Numbered from the stretch's first letter, positions 1 to 12,306 are shown. The stretch: DNA of 64,000 nt from Rhizopus sp. PT2906 (GCA_025529335.1 JAMYHX010000071.1:1-64000), one strand, 5' to 3'. Numbers and translations are program-made. Notes: generated by a model not told the origin, from the sequence alone.

Positions 1-2021
1 CTATTTGATTAGCCACTATGACTTTTTGCTAAAAAGAACCAAAATCAAATCACCCTAACCTTCATGTATCAAAATCTGTTTATCAAGCATGAAACATGAT
101 GATTAAGCTACTGACTTAGGGAAGCATAAGGGTGTATAGTGTTTTTATTTTTATTTTTAGTGCACATGAAAAAGGTAAAAAGTAAAAAGGTAAAATGTTT
201 ATCCTCTAATCCTTGCTGTTATATCCTTTTCCCTTTCACTTCTGCTTGTGAAATGTAGACCAACATTAGCAACAAACGTGATTGTGATAGATTTAGTGAT
301 TATAGATTCATTTTTATAGTAAAGCAATGGACCTTCCAAATCTGCATAAACTATTTCAAATGGCGCTCGAAACAGGATGAGTTGCTAAGGTACACGGCAT
401 ACTTTATATAATCCCTTATTGTCATAGATGTTCGTGTACTATAAATGAGAGGTATTATCAAATATGTAATTGGTTGTGTGATGAGAAAGGGGTGTTTATA
501 ACCATGAAAAAGAATATGAATACATGAATGTCAAAAGGATAAAAAATAAGCCGTATATGGAATAAAATAGTAGAGAGGAACAATGTGATGGCAGAGCAGC
601 TTATCACTGTAGTAGTGGAATGTTGTCATTTAGTTGATCAAGTGTAGCCTTTACATTGCCGACCCTTATAGTTAATATTGCCAAGGATACTTTACTTGTA
701 AACACAACCGTGCATGCATTTGATATTCGCTTTATTAAAGGGAAAAGGCGTTCTAACCGAAAGCTCAATATCATTTGTTTATCTTATATTTTTAGTTGAA
801 AACCTTTTTCTTTATTATCAGCAGCATAGGTTTAAATACAACAAAGACAGATTGTGGGTACATGATATTCGTCAACCAGATTTTAGTGGACAGACGTATT
901 CAGTTTGGCTTGAGGCAGCTTGTATGATGTAGATTGCTTTTTGGCACAGACTTGTTTGCATTGACCATAGTGACAATTTGGTCTTTAAGTTTCAGAAAGT
1001 GAGATAGATGCCACTGTTTTGAGATCAGAGCCAACTCTAAGTAGGTTCCATTATTCTTCTAGTTCCTCCATTTTGTGATTGTATTCATAAGATTCCATTG
1101 TCTGTTTCTTTGATTGATCTACTCAAAAGCTATCTGTTAGTGTTTTACAATCACATTTATATTTTCAAGATCAAACCTTGCTTTAAGCTATATGTTCATC
1201 CATTTGTTATTATTCAAGAGTATTGCTGAGCTTTGATCCCTTTAGAAAAGTATTTCTTTTTTCGTTGTATTCTTTTATAAAAAAAAGAAATATACAGGCA
1301 ATGGTTTCTGGCATGGCACACCCCAGGCCAGAGATGCCAAACTGCCCCCGTCATGGATAGAGGGAACCCCACCAAGCAAATGATGTGTGCACGGAGTGCA
1401 AGCATTATTACAACCTTACCAAGTCCCCTGATGGTGTGGATTATTTTCGACGACGGTTGTCCATCGCTCGCTCGTGTCTAGGAATAAAGATGCCATCTAG
1501 GTGAAGCCCCCAGGCGGCCTGAGGCATTCGTCACCTTTGAGGACGGAAATCTAACCTATCGAGTTTCATTGCGGACGAGGGGATTTTTTGCCTGCCACCC
1601 TTGGCAAGTTCCCCAGCGGATACCAGGCCTCTTATTTTTCAAAGCAATACCAAACTCCAGACGCTCGCCCGGGTCAAGATACCGACTACGTCTAGCTATA
1701 TATCGTTCTCTCCTCGCCCCGTTGGGATGCCAAGACGGTTCGATAGGAAGATGCTTTCCATGAGCGTAAACCAAGCCTAGCTTGTAAAGATCCCTACGGT
1801 AAACTTGATTCTTTTTGACGTTTGGGTAATCCTACTCCGCTCACTCATGTGGGTCAACACAGCCCTCTGTTGGCTCAAGAACAACCGTCTTGACTAAAGG
1901 AAACCACTACAGCAGGCAGCTCCGGCCTTCGTCATACCCAGTACCGGATATCCAGCCGTTCGGATCTCCACTCAAAGTGCAAGTTTCTACTCTAATGCTC
2001 TAAGCGAGTCTCCAGACAGTC
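1..2021. other. intergenic stretch, no gene recognised
   Basis: I see no protein gene here. The first 1.25 kb is AT-rich and full of stops on both strands. From about 1290 to 2021 the composition becomes richer in G and C, and short open stretches appear on both strands without start, splice or family signals. That segment may be an old, decayed insertion. Confidence 0.5.
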
Positions 2022-2026
2022 AAGCC

Positions 2027-2483
2027 TGTTGTGCCAACACAACTATAGCAATAAATATTCTTTATAAGCGAACTCCTCGGGATCTTATCCTTCCGTATGT
2101 GTCCAATCACATATGAATCTAACCTTAGGGCGCCGTTACAATAATCATTTGAACGTCAGTGCTCCCATCCTCAGATCGACGGTTCCCATTGTCAGATCAT
2201 GTATCACCTTTATCTCAAGGTATCCTCAGGTACCTTGAACCAATAAATAAACCTCGATCAAAGGTCGTCCTGGTTCTTCCCAATCTACATGAATACTTAT
2301 AGATCAGATAACGATATCCAATTATTTTTATTGTTCGTAGATGTTAAAAAGTATAAATATCATTGTTTTATTCATTGTAAATAAAGATAATCATATATTT
2401 CAGTCTCACTGACTTATTGTCCATAGACTATTCTTTTTATTATTATTAGTTTTTTGTCTCTTACCTTTGTATTTGACAAAACA
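2027..2483. mobile_element. probable solo LTR (457 bp) with 5-bp target duplication
   Basis: The segment begins TGTTGTGCC and ends GACAAAACA, the TG…CA termini expected of a long terminal repeat. It is flanked on both sides by AAGCC (2022–2026 and 2484–2488), which fits a 5-bp integrase duplication. Inside are a TATA-like stretch near 2350 (tataaatat) and AATAAAG near 2388, plausible LTR transcription signals. No internal retroelement ORF lies on either side, so a solo LTR left by recombination is the simplest reading. No second copy is present in this window, so the call rests only on the ends and the duplication. Confidence 0.5.
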
Positions 2484-2488
2484 AAGCC

Positions 2489-3293
2489 CTTTCCACATGT
2501 GTGGTCCACGGCCAGTTCGAAAGTATTGCTCCGTCCGCCCGCTCTTGTCGATGTAACATCCCATTACCCTTGATAAAAAATAAAAGAGATTGTGAGAGTT
2601 CAAAGAGTGATTGCAGCGAGAACCAACCACGTCAACGCCTGCAGTGTACTAGCACTGTCCAGGCATGCTTTTCGACTGCGGACAACTAAGTGAACGCCAG
2701 TATATCATCAATATGACCATTACTTGGTGCTGCGAATCTATGAACTACACGTTTACTCGGTCATTGACGTATGAACAGGAAAGTAGGTTTATAAAATAAA
2801 AAAGAAGAGGAATTAAAAGGGGAGAAAGAATATATTTATCAAAGAATTTGATGTTGTACATTCACTCACTTCTTTGTTATCTTTTGTGTGCGATCATTTT
2901 GAAATCTTTATGTTAATACTTTTCATTTTTGGCTTAAATTTCTCTTACAGGTTTGACTTTTTTGTCTAAGCACGCTTGATTCTCTTTGAAATGCAGCTGA
3001 AGAGTCTTTAATAGAGTTTTTTATGTGTTATTTATAACTTGTATACTTTCCAATTAATATTCATTGAAGAGCACTATTTCAGGAACGAGTTTTCCTTTTT
3101 TAGTCAGATTCTGCCTGCAGTTAGTAGAATGGTTACACACCCCATTCAACACTGGCTGTGAGAAAAACCCATCAAAAGAAAAGGGGAAAAATGACTAATA
3201 GAAAATAAAACCGGACTTTGAACCCACTCAAGGTGTGGAGATTTCCCTTTTCATGTGAAATCTGTTCAATAATGCCCTTTCGTATTCTCTCTT
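2489..3293. other. intergenic, upstream region of PEX1
   Basis: About 800 bp without a recognisable gene. It holds the presumed PEX1 promoter and 5' leader. I see no convincing specific regulatory site. Confidence 0.5.
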
Positions 3294-6200
3294 ATGCCAA
3301 AAACACTCATCGTACAGTTCACTCCCATACGATCCTGTCTTGTTCATCTCCCTGGGAAATGGGTGAACGCTCTTCTTGATCAAAAAAAGGTTTATTTACT
3401 TGCTTTGTTTGGCTCCGTTTATTCATATTGTTGTTAGTTGCCACAAAATGTCATTTTAGAAATCTCGCCAGTAGATCAAAAGACGACTAAAAAAGTGTAC
3501 TGTGGATGGTCTGGAGAATCGTCAAAACCTTTGCCACCTAATTCTGTATTCACTCTCGGACCGAACGGTAAATTGGACGTCTTGGAAATGGATCCTCAGT
3601 TAGGAACAGCCATCGGTTTGCAGGAAGGACAAAAGGTAACAGTAACAAAGAGAAAGCGTGTATATTGTAAGAGATAGGTTAACACAGAAAGCGAGAATAG
3701 GTCAATGTTGACTTTTGCAGAAATGTACCCGAATGCAGCACGGTTCATGTCGAGCCTTTGACGGAAGACGACTGGGAAATTCTCGAATTGCACGCTGGTT
3801 ATGTAGAGGATAACCTGCTCTCTCAAGTACGTACTGTCTACAACAACCAGATCATGTGTGTTTGGATTCACGGAAAGACTCTGGTTAAACTGGTTGTGGG
3901 TAAGTGGTCAATAGTAAAGCAAACCCATTGGATTCTGATAAACATTGAACCCAGGTGGAATTGAACCAAAACATGAGTACGCAAAGTTGACCAACCAGAG
4001 TGAAGTCATTGTAGCACCCAAAGTCCGAAAGACAACGCAGAGCTCACCTAGTGAAGAGAGCGCTCTTACCTCAAGTACACCCAAGAAGATGCAACCATCA
4101 GTCACGGTCAGAGCAGCTCCTTGTGATGAATCTGTAGGCGATCTATGTGTTCATGTTCACCCAGATTGTATAACGTCTTTAAGAAATGAAAATGGACAGG
4201 CACCTCAGCGAGTACGATTAGCTAAATTAGTACCATCCTTTCTCACGTCCAGTTCCAGTCGACGTGAAGAAGAACAGCAGCAGGAGACAGAAGAAATACC
4301 GATCGCAAAAGCCTTATTTGCTACGCTTGTACTATCTACTCAGGTGCCACTGAGACATGTGATGATAGGATCCGTATTGAAAAAATCTCTAGAAATTAAG
4401 GATTTTGATATGATAAAGTAAGATCTATCAGCTACAGCACCTTGCCTATACTAACCTTACTGCTAGAATATCAACCATCGGAATCAAGAAAAGTTCAGCT
4501 GGATCATTAGTGTTAAGGCGATTTGTAGCACCTACAGGCCCTGTATCAACCATCAAATTAGGTTTGGAAAGGTAAGAATGAGCAACAAGGAGCATAAAAT
4601 TTTTTTTTCTAAAACGTTCACCCAGTTCTCAGCAACAGGTACAGCAAAAGCTTCAATTTGAGGCAGACTGTACGACGGCGACTAAAGGTATGACAAACAT
4701 TAGCGAAGAGAACTATTCAACTTATCGATAACTTTAGAATGGCTGTCAGCACAAAAGGGAGAGTATGTCATTAGCCAAGGAATGGTCATTGACTTAAAAG
4801 TCAAGGACAAGATGGAGCAATTTTTAATTCAGCTGGCAACGGGCCAGAGTCTCTTTTCATCTTCGACACTTCTACAAGATGAGGAACAGTTTGTTGTACT
4901 TAGTCCAAATCAAAAGATATCCATTGAGTTTGGTGAAGATATTTCAAAAGCGCCCTCGGTTGATAGCAAAAAGGACAAAAGGTAAGGGGAAGGGTCTCGG
5001 TGCACATGTGCATGCAGCTGAACCATCTACAATAGCGAGTCTATCAAAGTAGGCGGTGTAGATAAACTACTGAATAGAATAGAACAATACACTTTAGCAA
5101 ATCTTGCAGAAAAAGAGCTCAAGGCAAGTCTTGGCGTGCCTGGGTCTGGTGGCATCCTTCTTACAGGAGCCCATGGTTCAGGAAAGACCAGTATAGTTCA
5201 TCAGGTGATGCGGTCAGTTAGAAAGTCCTTGATATGTAAAGTAAAGATGTTATAAAGACAATGTGGTATCTGACACACTCTTATAGATACATTACCCGTC
5301 AATTGCTCTGAACTAAGTGATGAGCGTATACCTGTCATTAAAGAAACACTTCAGAAATGGCTTGATGAAGCAGCATGGCATAGTCCGAGTTTAATATTTT
5401 TTGATAACCTTGATCGACTGATCCCTGCAGAACTTGAGCATGCGGATTCGACAAGGAGCCGACATATTGCCGAGCTATTTGTCCGTATGGTTTCAAGAGC
5501 TTGCCAAAGACATGCTATTATGGTCATTGCTACATCGCAGCAACAACAATCTATTCACCCTGCATTGATTACACATCATGTGCTGAGTGAACTGTGTCAT
5601 CTTCAGCCACCCAATAGAGAAGAGCGTAAGCTGGTAAGTAAGGAATAAATCAAGATGTTGTAGTGTTAACCAAAAGCAAAAAAAAAGATCATGGAATCCA
5701 TAATGTCGCAAGGATCTGATGTTCTCAAGAAGAGTTTACCGAGCATTGATCTTGTTTCCGTTGCATCCGAAACCGAGGGTTTCCTTGCAGCAGACATAAA
5801 GGCATTTATTGAGCGAACTGTACATGAAGGCGCAGTTAGAAGTATTAAGAAAAAAATGGATGCGCTCAAACAGGGAGTTGCAGTGGACAATGCTGATCTC
5901 GTGTTGACTCAAGCAGACTTTTCAAAGGCTCGTCAAGGCTTTGTGCCATCTTCGCTTCGAGGTGTGAAGTTGCAGAGTTCTGGTGTAAACTGGTCGGACA
6001 TCGGAGGTAATAGGGTGAGAGCTACTTACAAGACATTGGTTAACCATTGAATAGGTCTAAATGAAACAAGAAAAGCGTTACTTGAAACACTAGAATGGCC
6101 CACCAAATATGCAGCCGTTTTCTCTCAGTGCCCTCTTAGACTACGTTCAGGGTAAGAGTTTGGAATGATAGTTGGGTGGTTTTTCTTAATATTTTTGTCT

Positions 6201-7382
6201 ATAGTCTATTGCTCTATGGCTACCCTGGTTGTGGTAAAACATTATTAGCATCCGCGGTTGCCAAAGAGTGTGGTTTGAACTTTATCAGCGTGAAAGGACC
6301 TGAAATTCTAAACAAGTATATTGGTGCAAGTGAAAAATCCGTACGGGATCTATTTGAAAGAGCACAAGCTGCTAAACCTTGTGTGTTATTTTTTGATGAG
6401 TTTGATTCTATTGCACCACGAAGGTAAAAAGGAAAAAAAAAAAAATACAGGCTCAGCATGAAACTGAAAATTATTATTATCACAGAGGCCACGATAGTAC
6501 AGGTGTGACAGATAGAGTAGTCAACCAAATGCTCACACAAATGGATGGCGCAGAAGGACTAGATGGGGTTTATGTGTTGGCAGCAACAAGGTAGATAAAG
6601 AAATATAAGAAGAGAAATATATTATTAATCCGTATATCTCTAGTCGACCTGATTTGATTGATCCAGCGTTATTAAGACCTGGTAGATTGGATAAAGCCTT
6701 ATTGTGTGGGATGCCTAGTGTAGAGGAGAGATTAGAGGTAATCGTACACAATGTACAATAATTTGATTTATTAAAAGTTGATAAAAATAGATACTGCAAG
6801 CACTGTCTTCCAAAATGAAGCTGGCAGCGAATGTGGATTTGAGGGTCTATGCAGAAAGAACAGAAGGGTTTTCTGGAGCAGATCTTCAGGGGTTCTTATA
6901 TAATGCACACTTGGAGGCTATTCATGGAAGTATTCAAATAGAAACATTTAAAGAAAGCAATGACAACAAAAGACAAGAAAAGCAGAACGAGTTTGTAATG
7001 AATGATAATAACAAAGTAGGATTGACATTGGCTGAAAAGGGACAAATCTCACAAAGGGTAAAAAAAAAGAAAGATAATTAATAAATGATTAATTAATACC
7101 GAAACTATATATTCATTATAATAGCTGGCAATGATAAAGAAGGAAATACAAAATGTTAAAAAAGAAACACCAGTGAAATCTGAAGTAGTTCAGCCTCAAC
7201 ATGAAGCAGAAATAACTATTGATTATCTTGAGTCATCATTGAGATCGACAAGACCTTCGATTACAATAGAAGAATATTATAGACTAAAAGCAATTTACGA
7301 TGAATTTGTTACAGGCCGAACAGGTGAATTACCTTCAGGGGAAGCTGCAAAGGGTATTGGCAAACGCTCCACTCTTGGATAA
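3294..7382 (+). CDS. PEX1: peroxisomal AAA+ ATPase Pex1 (peroxin-1), 16 exons
   Basis: Pex1 works with Pex6 as a double-ring ATPase that pulls the ubiquitinated receptor Pex5 out of the peroxisome membrane. I assemble 16 exons joined by 15 introns of about 48–66 nt into a 1,090-residue protein. The start ATG at 3294 precedes the conserved N-domain text CLVHLPGKW, which an intron at 3390–3437 separates from the next block. The N-domain continues with EPLTEDDWEILELHA. The D1 Walker A is GAHGSGKT (about residues 498–505) and its Walker B is degenerate (FFDNLD), in line with the weak D1 ATPase known for the family. D2 is intact: GYPGCGKT (about 781), FFDEFDS (about 838) and a second region of homology with LLRPGRLD (about 890). 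Length lies between yeast and human Pex1. The intron at 3636–3700 was chosen over a nearer acceptor because only it keeps the frame. Confidence 0.95.
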
Positions 7383-7697
7383 AATCTATTAATAGAATAT
7401 TTTAAATTCAACAACTCCCCTTTTTTCTTTTCCCTCTTTCTGTCTGTCCCTCTTTCTTCTCTTAATATCTCTCTTTTTTTTTTTTTCTTTTTTTCTCTCT
7501 TTAATTTTTTTTTATTCCCTTAAATTTTTATAATTGAAATTATAAAAATAACAGGTTTAAATTTAGGAAAAGTGTAAATAAAAAAAAGTTTATAAATATA
7601 GCAAAATACGCGTATTTTTACTAACGGTACCACATTCATTCATTCATACAATACAATACACAAATACACACCCATAAAAAATTTTACATTACAGTCA
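7383..7697. other. PEX1–MADS spacer with polypyrimidine tract
   Basis: A 315-bp spacer. From about 7415 to 7515 the + strand is an almost pure C/T run, followed by AT-rich DNA and CATT/ATAC repeats just before the MADS gene start. It probably combines the PEX1 3' UTR with the MADS promoter. Pyrimidine-rich tracts upstream of starts are common in fungal promoters. Confidence 0.4.
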
Positions 7698-9318
7698 ATG
7701 GGACGTAAAAAGATCAAGATTCAGCCCATTAAAGATGACCGCAATAGACAGGTAAAACTGAAGAAGAATATTATAAGAAATACTGCTGTTACTAAAAATA
7801 AATCAAGGTCACTTTTCTTAAACGCAAGTATGGTTTAATGAAGAAAGCATATGAATTAAGTGTATTATGTGATTGTGAAATTGCATTAATCATCTTCAAC
7901 AACAATGGCAAACTTGTACAATATGCTAGTACAGATATTGATAAGATACTCATGAAATATACTGAAGTATATATATATGAAATCAATTGGATGCATGTGT
8001 TTATATTCATCCCCTCTCTCTCTTTATAGTATAATGAACCACACGAGAGCAAATCAAATCAAGATGTATGTTTATATATACATCATAAATATACTATATC
8101 TCACATATTCAATTGTATAGTTTATAAGTAATCTTGAGCAAGATGAATCAGTAAGAGACGATGAAGATGATGATATGGATGATGATGAACAACCTAAAAA
8201 GACGATGCCTACTGTCACTGTTCCTACTCAGGCAAATCATAAAACATATCAATCTCCTCAACCACAACCACAGCAACCACAACAACAACCATCCGTTCCT
8301 AACCAATTGTATTATCCTTCTCAACAAATGCGCTATGGACAACATCAAATGTCTCAAACTTATGAACTGTATACTATTCCTTCTCAACAATCAAATCCCA
8401 CTACCCCTCAACCTATGTATATGATTGTAAGCTTTTATTTTTAATTCAAAATATGTATATATAACCCCCTGTTTTCATTATAGAATGGTGTAGCTACTCA
8501 TGGAGCACAAACTGTTCCTCCTTATGGCTTTGTATCTCATCAGCATCAGCATCAACATCAACATCAGCAACAACAACAGCAACAACAGTATCAATCTCAT
8601 CTACCTCAAGCTTATTCTCCACGTATCCCTGCAGCTCATAATAGACAAGCATCCATGCAGTACCCCATGAACAATATGCCCTCACATAATATCGCCGCGC
8701 CCACTAGCCCTGCCATGTCTACACACAGTACCATAAGTGCTACTAGCAAAAAGCCACCCAAGTTGCGTGTGCAGATACCAGAAGTAATAGAAAACCAATC
8801 ACCCGGCCAACTTACGACTGTTACAAAACATAAGCATCAATTATCCGTTTCTTCAGTCTCCTCTACAGGCACAAAGGATGAAGCAGTAGATGTGCCCTCA
8901 CAGCAAACAAATGAAATCACGCCACCGCAGCAGCAGCAGCAGCAACAACAACAACAACAGCAACAGCCGTATTATCGTCCTACTGAACCAGGTCCACCTT
9001 CTGCTCTACCTTCTCAGTTTGCACAGAATCTGCCTTCGCCTTCAACATTATATCCTGTATTTTATCAGCAAAACGAGCTACCAAGTCCACTCAATTTTAC
9101 AGCGACACCTGTTACTGCTCAGCAAAATGGAGGAAACAATGTCTTCCACTGGCCAGTCCCTCAACAACGAGACTATAGACCTTCACCTTTAAATCCTGAA
9201 AGGTAAGCTCATATGCCTTTATGTGCTGGCAACTAACATTATGTGTAGTGAATCAAATAATAATAAAAGAGTGCATAAAGAGCAACAAGAACAAGAAAAT
9301 AAGAGACTAAAATCATAA
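7698..9318 (+). CDS. MEF2-type MADS-box transcription factor (Rlm1/Smp1-like)
   Basis: A sequence-specific DNA-binding protein. I read six exons (7698–7751, 7808–7966, 8030–8065, 8121–8426, 8484–9202, 9249–9318) giving 447 residues. The first 60 residues are a MADS domain: MGRKKIKIQPIKDDRNRQ, then VTFLKRKYGLMKKAYELS and CDCEIALIIF. This is followed by KYTEYNEPHES, the start of a MEF2-type extension (MEF2 proteins have the same YNEPHES), so I favour the MEF2/Rlm1 class over the SRF/Mcm1 class. Next come an acidic run (DDEDDDMDDDEQ) and a long low-complexity region rich in Q, P and H, with CAG/CAA runs near 8545–8590 and 8925–8965. In yeast, Rlm1 is activated by the cell-integrity MAP kinase. 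The same role here is an inference. Confidence 0.92.
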
Positions 9319-9373
9319 AAAAAAAAATACATATATAAAAAAATCGTTCAGTTCATTTGAAGCTGATATATAT

Positions 9374-9392
9374 ACACACACACACACACACA
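9374..9392. repeat. (CA)n microsatellite
   Basis: About nine perfect CA dinucleotides lie just after a short TA run in the spacer between the MADS gene and LIPT2. A simple repeat with no evident function. Confidence 0.85.
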
Positions 9393-9565
9393 AATGTATA
9401 GTAATGGTAGCCAGTGGTAGAGGCAACGAGTCGTAGTCAATTACACAGCTACAGACTTTATGTTTATATGTATTAAACCTTTTCTTTTTGTTTTTTTTTG
9501 TTTATAAAATAAACTACACTTTTTTTCATAGAAAACACCGTGACTTTTGCCCTTTCTCTCGTTAA

Positions 9566-10488
9566 ATGTCATTGCTCAAGAGATTCAGCATTCCAAGAAG
9601 TTGTTATTCCACTTGTTCCAATGTATACAGTAAACCAACTGATAATAGACCAATCGGGTACTTGAAACTACCTGGCCTAGTTCCTTATGAAAAGGGACTT
9701 CAATTGCAGTCATATCTTGTAGCCAGAAGACATCGTATTAATCAAGAGAATGCTAATGTCCCAATCGCCGACGTCATTTGCTTACTAGAACATACACCCA
9801 CATATACTGCTGGTAGACGAATGCGTGGTAAAACTGATATAGAAGAAGAGAAAAGATTAAGAGCTTTGGGAGCAGATTATTTTGAGGTATTTTTGTAAAA
9901 CATCAAAATAGATACAAGGTATACTATATCTTTTTTCTTTTTCTTCAGACTATGAGAGGTGGGCAAGTGACGTTTCATGGACCAGGACAACTTGTTGCTT
10001 ATCCGATATTAGATATAAGAGGTTATAAGGTTTGCTGTGACCGATGGTGTGAAAATATATGCATAGTAACCCAATTCGAATAGTTGAATGTAAGATGTTA
10101 TGTGTCTAGGTTAGAAAAAACAATCATTGATTGCTGTGCTAAATACGGAATTAAAGCCAACACGACAGAAAATACAGGCGTATGGGTTGGATATGACGAC
10201 AAAATTGCGTCCTTGGGAGTTCAGCTACAGCGTTATGTGAGCAGTCATGGAGTGTCATTGAACTGTAATATTGACTTGAGTTGGTTCGATCACATCGTGC
10301 CGTGTGGACTGGCCGAAAAGCGGGCTACTTCTATCTCAAAAGAAAAGAATCAAGACATTTCACCTGATCAAGTGGCGCCAAAGCTCGTCGAAAGCTTTGA
10401 ATCGTTATTTCAAAAAGAGTTGATTCCCATTGAAATAGAGGATGTACTAACTAAACAGGAACAAATTGAACTTTCTTTATTGCATTAA
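9566..10488 (+). CDS. LIPT2: mitochondrial lipoyl(octanoyl) transferase, LipB/LIPT2 family
   Basis: Transfers the octanoyl group from acyl carrier protein to lipoyl domains (for example GcvH), the first step of mitochondrial lipoate assembly. Three exons (9566–9886, 9949–10029, 10084–10488) give 268 residues. The N-terminus is rich in R, S and K without acids (MSLLKRFSIPRSC), as expected of a mitochondrial presequence. Family motifs are present: EHTPTYTAGRR, RGGQVTFHGPGQL and YPILDIR. The catalytic pair is visible as Lys in DDKIASLG (about residue 174) and Cys in HIVPCGL (about residue 208), with HGVSLNC between them. The family is well recognised. The 3' end overlaps the convergent neighbour's coding sequence by 12 bp. 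Confidence 0.95.
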
Positions 10489-12306
10489 ATACGACCCCAT
10501 GTTATTTTGGCCCCATTCATTGCTGCTATTATTACTATTATTACTACTATTGTTACTCTTACTGTTATCTGTGGTATGGTTGCCGTTTGAATAAAGATCA
10601 AAATTCAGTATGTCGTTATTCCATGGCTGTGCTTCTGGATGATCAGGAAATAGCAGTAGATCTCCTTGATTAGGATTATCAATGCTTGATAAATCAAAAT
10701 TGAATAAGTCTATAGTAAAAGAAAGGGTTATGATCTACAAGATGATGATTCAATGCCTATTTACTACTCACCATTGATATCAATATCTTGATCGTTAAAT
10801 GACATGGAGTTGGGGCTTGATGTAAATATGGTGTCGCTTTGTGCAGATGATGATAGCAGACTATCTTGTGCAGGTATAGGTGAATGAATTGTCATGTTGG
10901 CTAGACTTTGTAATGCTGGTGATTCTGTCTGTTGCAGGGCCCATGCACCATTGTTTGCACTTAGGATGACTTGTGGTGACTTTGATTGTTGCTGTGGTTG
11001 TATATGTTGTTGTATATGTTGTTGCATAGGTTGTTGCATAGGTTGTTGTATATGTTGTTGCATAGGTTGTTGCATAGGTTGTTGCATAGGTTGTTGCATA
11101 GGTTGTTGTATAGGTTGTTGTATAGGTTGCTGTGTAGGTTGTTGTATAGGTTGTTGTTGTATGGACTGTTGCATAGGCTGTTGTTGTTGTTGTTGTTGTT
11201 GCTGTGTAGGCTGCGGTTGCGGTTGCTGTCTTGGCAACAATGTCTGTGGCTTATTAGGTAAGTCAGGTTGTTGAGTTACTTGTATTTTTGGCGGTTGAGC
11301 TTGAGGGGAAGGCTGCTTTCCATTGGCTCCTGACTTGATCAGTCTATCGCGAGCTTCTTTTAATCTCTCTATCAATACTGCCTTCTTGCCTGTGGCCAAC
11401 AAACCACGTTCACGAAGCATTTCCTTCAATTCTGCGACTGTCACATCATCAAAATTAACGTGTAACAGTTGTTCATCTAATCTTCTCTTTGTCTCCGCAG
11501 GGTCCAAAACAACAGGCTTAGGCTGCGGTTTCTTGGGTACACGCTCAATAGCCATCGGAGGCGCTTCGACCTTTAGTGCTTTTGAAGTATGCTGAATGGG
11601 ACGAGGATCTGTCACTTGTACGCTGGCAAATATCACTGGGTTCTGAGGTTTATTGTATTGGTTTCTTCCCTGAAAAGCAGGAGGTAGAGAAGAGGACCTT
11701 CTTCTTTTTGTATGTTGCCTTAGTTTTTTTCCCAATTCCGTATTATAAGTTGTCTTTTGTAATTCTGGGAAGAATGTGATAGTTTGTTGTTGTTGTTGTT
11801 GTTGTTGCTGTGCGTTTAACATGGTCGGAGATAAATTATGTGATTCAATAGAAGAGCTTGTGGAAATGGGTGAGGAAGATGAGTCAGGCAAATGTGCATT
11901 TGTACTTGTAGTAGTAGCAGTTCCCTCAGTGTTTGAATTGCTTGGACGATGTTGATCATATGAAAATTCAGTTGGAAACGTCAAGTTCTAATAGTAAAAC
12001 GATGGGTGAGAAAATATTATTATTTTCATCTTTTGTGTGTGTATTTACAACTTTATCAGTCTTGAAAGGAAAATCTTCTTCTATAATAGTTGGTTCATTG
12101 ATTACTTTATTCAAAAATAGCGGATTGATAGGCAAATCAACTGAAGAACTACGTCTTCTTTGAAATGGAGGTGGGGGCAATGGTTGCTGATAAGACGCGG
12201 CTGACTTTGGATCATAGTCCAAATAGGATTCTTGTCCACCATTGCTCCAGTCTATGCTTGTAAACAAAGGCGTGTGGTGTAAACTCCAGTAATCGTTGGC
12301 TTCCAT
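10477..12306 (-). CDS. SAP-domain, glutamine-rich nuclear protein (putative transcriptional regulator)
   Basis: Three exons on the minus strand (12306–12049, 11987–10772, 10709–10477; introns 61 and 62 nt) encode 568 residues. The start MEANDYWS was chosen because upstream in-frame sequence is a lysine/phenylalanine run typical of untranslated leader. A basic patch (KLRQHTKRRRSSS) precedes a clear SAP motif at about residues 262–300 (FDDVTVAELKEMLRERGL followed by KKAVLIERL), a helix–loop–helix that binds AT-rich scaffold DNA. PolyQ and a long QQPMQQ repeat follow. The C-terminus is acidic and hydrophobic (DLFNFDLSSID, ILNFDLYSN), resembling an activation domain. SAP plus polyQ plus an acidic tail is also the order in myocardin/MRTF co-activators, but I see no RPEL motif, so no orthology is claimed. 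Confidence 0.8.
10987..11206 (-). repeat. in-frame 12-bp tandem repeat coding (QQPM/I)n
   Basis: Roughly fourteen imperfect copies of a 12-bp unit (on the + strand, ggttgttgcata) encode alternating QQPM, QQPI and QQHI in the SAP-domain protein. It merges into pure CAA/CAG glutamine codons near 11180. The antisense strand reads as a spurious cysteine-rich open frame. Confidence 0.9.

Noticed and set aside
1556..1774. Overlapping open frames on both strands in the GC-richer island.
   Set aside because: Few stops are expected by chance in locally GC-richer DNA; neither frame resembles a known protein.
3190..3250. A possible tRNA on the minus strand from a GGGTTCAAAG sequence.
   Set aside because: The T-arm does not pair and no A box, anticodon stem or acceptor stem could be found.
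3636..3720. Intron 3636–3720 in PEX1 ending at the strong ttttgcag.
   Set aside because: It breaks the reading phase; ending the intron at 3700 restores an open frame into the conserved EPLTEDDWEIL block.
10987..11206. Regular short repeats that could suggest a repeat array such as CRISPR.
   Set aside because: Units are 12 bp, contiguous, with no unique spacers, and encode glutamine-rich protein in frame.
10894..11274. A + strand open frame extremely rich in cysteine (repeated CCIGCC).
   Set aside because: It is the antisense of the QQPM repeat in the SAP-domain protein, whose exon structure and SAP motif fix the true strand.
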